This document shows, piece after piece, positions 62,615-64,000 of a stretch of 64,000 nucleotides of DNA. The stretch is from positions 11,901,197-11,965,196 of the forward strand of contig NC_092261.1 in the NCBI RefSeq assembly GCF_036320965.1, given 5' to 3'. Each line of letters begins with the position of its first letter. Positions within the stretch are counted from its first letter, which is position 1. The notes beneath the pieces are model-generated. The model was not told the DNA's origin and did no database searches. It was given only the letters and a program-made list of their open reading frames with translations. The DNA comes from Panulirus ornatus. Lineage: Eukaryota > Arthropoda > Malacostraca > Decapoda > Palinuridae. Both the position numbers and the translations under genes were made by a program.

Positions 62615-62690
62615 AGAAGAAGAAGAAGAAGAAGAAGAAGAAGAAGAAAAAGAAGAAGAAGAAGAAGAAGACGAAAAGAAGACGAGAAAC
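62399..62690. repeat. (AAG)n long purine tract
   Basis: About 290 bp of GAA/AAG triplets with interruptions (AATATGAGAAACATAAAG near 62470, GGGG near 62515, AATAAG near 62571). The plus strand is almost purely purine. All frames translate to runs of Lys, Glu or Arg and of Ser, Phe or Leu on the opposite strand; none is a credible protein. Confidence 0.95.
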
Positions 62691-63023
62691 ATGAAGAACA
62701 AGAAGAAAGAAGAGGAAGAGGAGGAAAGACACGAGGGAGAGGTTAAATTGAGAAGGGGAGGAAGGAGGAGACATGAAGGAGAGCATAAGACATAAGCTAA
62801 TCAAAACTTTTATGTCCAAACTTGATGACCAGATGGTGCTTGGACCGTCGCCGCCTCTACCAGTGGCACCTCCTGCTTCACAACCTACACACAACAACAG
62901 TAAAATAATAATAAGTACAACCATATCTGACAGGTGTATACAGAGCAAGTAATGTTTCCCATCAACAACAGAGTCGAGTCAGAATATGGTAAGTTTATTA
63001 TCCCAATGCCCACTATTCAATCA

Positions 63024-63448
63024 AGCTCCAATGTCTTTTTGTTTTATAAACAATCCTTCAGTCAAGCTCCGATGTCTTTGTTTAACAAACAGTCCTTCAG
63101 TCAAGCTCCAATGTCTTTGTTTAATGAACAGTCCTTCAGTCAAGCTCCAATGTCTCTGTTTAATAAACAGTCCTTCAGTCAAGCTCCGATGTCTTTGTTT
63201 AACAAACAGTCCTTCAGTCAAGCTCCAATGTCTTTGTTTAATAAACAGTCCTTCAGTCAAGCTCCGATGTCTTTGTTTAACAAACAGTCCTTCAGTCAAG
63301 CTCCAATGTCTTTGTTTAATAAACAGTCCTTCAGTCAAGCTCCGATGTCTTTGTTCAATAAACAAGCCTTCGGTCAAGCTCCGATGTCTTTGTTTAATAA
63401 GCAAGCCTTCAGTCAAGCTCCGATGCCTTTGTTTAATAAGCAACCCTG
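63024..63448 (+). repeat. 39-bp minisatellite, about eleven copies, open as a 13-residue repeat
   Basis: A diverged first copy (63024-63061) is followed by ten 39-bp units starting at 63062 with CAAGCTCC(A/G)ATGTCTTTG. In the plus frame opened by the ATG at 62934 they read QAPMSLFNKQSFS repeated, ending at a TGA near 63449. CCG-AAC and CCA-AAT units alternate for part of the array, giving a 78-bp higher-order repeat. Of ten variable codon positions six are silent in this frame. The opposite strand is also open, as 39 is a multiple of three, so coding is possible but not shown. Confidence 0.9.
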
Positions 63449-63597
63449 ATACGATCACACTCCCGTTATCAACACTCCATTCAAGCCAAGACATCACCAG
63501 GCCTAGACGATATTTACGAGGCAGTTATGCCCGCGTTCTCTCCAAACACCCAAGTCAATAGGGTAACTCCAATCTCTTGCTCCGACCTGACACACCT

Positions 63598-63599
<2 letters not shown>

Positions 63600-63673
<74 letters not shown>
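63600..63673. repeat. (CT)n microsatellite
   Basis: Perfect run of about 74 bp. Confidence 0.97.
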
Positions 63674-63675
<2 letters not shown>

Positions 63676-63810
63676 ATCCAGCCTAAACCCAAATACCATA
63701 GTCGACACTATTTCATCAACGACGGGTCCTCCAACTTCCAGGGTCCCAGTCTGGAATATCGTCCCACTGAATCAACGAGACGAGGTCAGGCAAGGTGGTG
63801 AAGCCTCGGT

Positions 63811-63817
63811 GTGTGTG

Positions 63818-63878
<61 letters not shown>
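63811..63878. repeat. (TG)n microsatellite
   Basis: Near-perfect run of about 68 bp. The last 120 bp of the window show nothing further. Confidence 0.97.
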
Positions 63879-63879
<1 letters not shown>

Positions 63880-64000
63880 CGAAGGATAAATGGCCCATAA
63901 AGAGAGACACGACCACACATGACAAATGAAGTTCGCTACCTCATGCTTCTCTTGTCGTGTTTCCAAAGGGCATATCATCATTCAGCTGAAAAGGTATACT

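Noticed and set aside
62012..62948. Very long minus-strand frames rich in Ser or Phe
   Set aside because: Produced by the (AAG)n tract at 62399-62690; all frames stay open because the repeat has no stop codons.

Overview
This window is eukaryotic, non-coding-dominated DNA, most likely from a decapod or other malacostracan crustacean. The grounds are the heavy load of long dinucleotide microsatellites ((GA)n, (CA)n, (TA)n), several interspersed repeats built around a CGCGTTAGCGAGGTAGCG-type head, remains of non-LTR retrotransposons, Penelope-like repeats with hammerhead-like boxes, and one split gene with large introns. The species cannot be named from sequence alone. There are no bacterial operons, CRISPR arrays or phage genes.

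One protein-coding gene can be supported. On the minus strand, a 57-nt exon at 21975-22031 has a clean acceptor (TTTCCACAG) and donor (GTAAGTC) and encodes GTGYLRRAKTENLREIFVK. This reads like the extreme N-terminus of the calcium-regulated mitochondrial aspartate/glutamate carrier (Aralar/citrin, SLC25A12/13 family), just before the first EF-hand. A start exon ending ATG GCC AAG|GTACGT lies at 36939-36947 on the same strand and in the same phase. The model is: 5' UTR and promoter right of 36947, intron 1 = 22032-36938 (14,907 bp), exon 2, then intron 2 running from 21974 off the left edge. The EF-hands and carrier domain lie outside the window. A possible alternative first exon (22256-22474, also phase 0) sits 224 bp upstream of exon 2.

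Layout: 1-21974, intron 2, with microsatellites, a Jockey-like relic, a Penelope/hammerhead-like fragment, short interspersed repeats, and decayed tandem arrays. 22032-36938, intron 1, with two more short interspersed repeats (one lying between two (AT)n tracts), a LINE 3' relic, a probable non-autonomous DNA transposon of about 0.94 kb, and several degenerate minisatellites. 36948-64000, upstream flank, with two LINE reverse-transcriptase relics, a tRNA-SINE-like repeat, two more Penelope/hammerhead-like fragments and a series of well-preserved minisatellites (unit lengths 21, 24, 28, 33, 39, 49 and 50 bp) plus a 0.3-kb (AAG)n tract.

Most long open frames here are low-complexity translations of microsatellites or of minisatellites whose unit length is a multiple of three, so they stay open on both strands; they are not annotated as genes. 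I did not find an unambiguous new biological system. The most informative signals are the Aralar gene model with its candidate alternative start exon, the hammerhead-like Penelope fragments, the shared head joining otherwise different repeat families, and higher-order structure inside the 24-bp and 39-bp arrays.
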